A model generated the notes under the pieces. That model made no database searches and was not told where the DNA came from. It worked only from the letters and a program-made list of their open reading frames with translations. The position numbers were made by a program, and so were the translations under genes. Below, piece by piece: positions 15,436 to 16,048 of a DNA stretch of 16,048 nucleotides; position 1 is the stretch's first letter, and every line of letters begins with the position of its first letter. Source of the DNA: JBDSTW01 sp039914705 (GTDB lineage Bacteria > Pseudomonadota > Gammaproteobacteria > SURF-13); contig JBDSOT010000151.1 of the NCBI GenBank assembly GCA_039914705.1, positions 1 to 16,048 of the forward strand, in the 5' to 3' direction.

Positions 15436-15464
15436 TTTATAGCGCGAACTTGGCCGTGATCGAA
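15436..15464 (-). promoter_or_regulatory. Weak candidate promoter for dapF
   Basis: TATAAA (minus strand, 15441-15436) is a good -10. The hexamer 17 bases ahead, TTCGAT (15464-15459), is a poor -35. The predicted start near 15430 would give a leader of about 80 bases. It is the only plausible -10 close to dapF, but support is thin. Confidence 0.3.
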
Positions 15465-15541
15465 CAAATGAAGTCACTTTCTGACAAAAATATCAACTTG
15501 TCGACACTCATTCCTATCTTCATTACGTTCTCTTGATCGGC

Positions 15542-15567
15542 ATCAGTGCGTCCTATCAGTGCGTCCT
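15542..15567 (+). repeat. Tandem 13-bp direct repeat (ATCAGTGCGTCCT x2)
   Basis: Two identical adjacent copies at 15542-15554 and 15555-15567. The core GTGCGT occurs again at 15633-15638. The repeat lies about 109-134 bases upstream of the predicted sigma-54 start, which suits binding of an enhancer-binding protein, though a slippage duplication is equally possible. Confidence 0.85.
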
Positions 15568-15649
15568 AAAAGAACCCACTACCGTAAGTGCCTAACCGTG
15601 CTTAATTTTTTAATTTTCTCTATTTGTTAGCCGTGCGTAGCGCTAGCAG

Positions 15650-15665
15650 TGGCATGCATATTGCC
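15650..15665 (+). promoter_or_regulatory. Candidate sigma-54 (RpoN) promoter for the secreted-protein gene
   Basis: TGGCATG-CATA-TTGCC matches the -24/-12 consensus TGGCAYG-N4-TTGC, with GG (15651-15652) and GC (15663-15664) separated by exactly ten bases. The predicted start is near 15676, leaving a leader of about 145 bases. It is intergenic, in the correct orientation, and no comparable sigma-70 promoter was seen nearby. Confidence 0.6.
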
Positions 15666-15703
15666 TTTAAGTGCTTATGGTGTGCTCGTGTGCGCCTACT
15701 AAT

Positions 15704-15750
15704 AGGAATGAGTAAGTGGAACTGATAAGCCACAGCCAATAACCATTCCT
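15704..15750 (+). repeat. Nested inverted repeats in the leader of the secreted-protein gene
   Basis: AGGAATG (15704-15710) pairs perfectly with CATTCCT (15744-15750), and inside it GTGG (15716-15719) pairs with CCAC (15730-15733). The predicted RNA would be a long hairpin with internal loops. No T-run follows, so it is not a terminator. I could not match it to a riboswitch class I know. Confidence 0.5.
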
Positions 15751-15820
15751 TCCAAACGCTACTTCCAAATTTTTCGATTAGTCGTTACTCAATCTAAAAC
15801 GCTATAAAAGAGGTCCATCA

Positions 15821-16048
15821 ATGCCGTATTTCAATCAACCAGCCCTGCTGGCCCGTATTATATTTGCTCTTTTCACTACCTTTGTCATGCAAACTGCTCT
15901 CGCAGAAGTCAAAGACTACGCTGTCCAAGTGAGCGCGGTCGTTCAAGCTGCTCCCGCACAGATAACCCTCAACTGGCCGCGTGATTACGCTGCCACTGGT
16001 TACAGCATTTATCGCAAGGCCCTTGCCGCCACCTCCTGGGGCACGGCC
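15821..16048 (+). CDS. Secreted fibronectin type III-like protein, partial (3' end outside the window)
   Basis: The first 76 codons of a gene that runs off the right edge. ATG 15821 has AGAGG seven bases upstream. The N-terminus is a Sec signal peptide: basic LLAR, a hydrophobic stretch (about 13-25), then MQTALAEV with likely cleavage after ALA (about residue 28). The mature part reads PAQITLNWPRDYAATGYSIYRK (about 45-66), with the pattern 'I.L.W......GY.IYRK' seen at the beginning of fibronectin type III domains. Such modules occur in surface adhesins, polysaccharide-active enzymes and large secreted proteins; the rest cannot be seen, so no function is given. Its regulation appears to differ from that of its housekeeping neighbours because of the sigma-54 site and long leader. 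Confidence 0.78.
   Translation, partial: MPYFNQPALLARIIFALFTTFVMQTALAEVKDYAVQVSAVVQAAPAQITLNWPRDYAATGYSIYRKALAATSWGTA

Larger units (their letters stand above)
15350..15820. other. 470-base intergenic region between dapF and the secreted-protein gene
   Basis: No gene is supported. It contains the dapF promoter area (minus), a 28-codon minus frame (15437-15523) that overlaps that promoter and resembles no known peptide, a tandem 13-bp repeat, a sigma-54 promoter candidate and the structured leader of the plus-strand gene at 15821. It is AT-rich from about 15590 on. Confidence 0.7.

Noticed and set aside
15437..15523. 28-codon minus-strand frame with an AAGAGA ahead, upstream of dapF
   Set aside because: It overlaps the only dapF promoter candidate, has no lipobox (so it is not LppL), and a 28-codon frame is expected by chance; not supported without conservation.

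Overview
The window looks like a chromosomal core-gene segment from a gammaproteobacterium. Three gene groups point there: a TIGR02449/zapA pair, then a 6S RNA and fau, then pepP and ubiH; dapF-DUF484-xerC; and mpl next to ubiX. Meso-diaminopimelate genes (dapF, mpl) and ubiquinone genes (ubiH, ubiX) fit a Gram-negative, respiring cell. I cannot place it below class. No IS element, prophage, CRISPR array or tRNA was seen.

Layout. (1) 1-3987, all minus strand: aroC, an HcaT-like MFS transporter, leuC, then the start of an entericidin-type lipoprotein gene that runs off the left edge. (2) 4039-8717, minus strand, read right to left: a small coiled-coil protein (TIGR02449/ZapB-like) overlapping zapA, a 280-base spacer, 6S RNA, fau, pepP, ubiH (TTG start) and an unrecognised 131-residue protein. 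A good sigma-70 promoter lies in front of the zapB-like/zapA pair. (3) 8853-10004 minus: rnd (RNase D). (4) 10183-12744 plus: a five-helix membrane protein, mpl and ubiX. (5) 12817-15349 minus: dapF, a DUF484 gene and xerC, packed with a 4-base overlap and a 14-base gap. (6) 15350-16048: a long AT-rich intergenic region, then the start of a secreted fibronectin-III-like protein running off the right edge.

The functions are housekeeping: leucine and chorismate synthesis, ubiquinone synthesis (UbiH hydroxylation; UbiX makes the prenyl-FMN cofactor for UbiD), folate salvage, divisome assembly (ZapA), tRNA 3' processing, peptidoglycan supply and recycling (DapF, Mpl) and chromosome dimer resolution (XerC).

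The least ordinary part is the right end. There the region before the secreted protein holds a near-perfect sigma-54 (-24/-12) promoter, a tandem 13-bp repeat about 110-135 bases upstream of the predicted start (where an enhancer-binding protein would sit), and a roughly 145-base leader with nested inverted repeats. Other points of interest are the repeat-bearing spacer between zapA and the 6S RNA, the unrecognised 131-residue protein, and the membrane protein leading into mpl.
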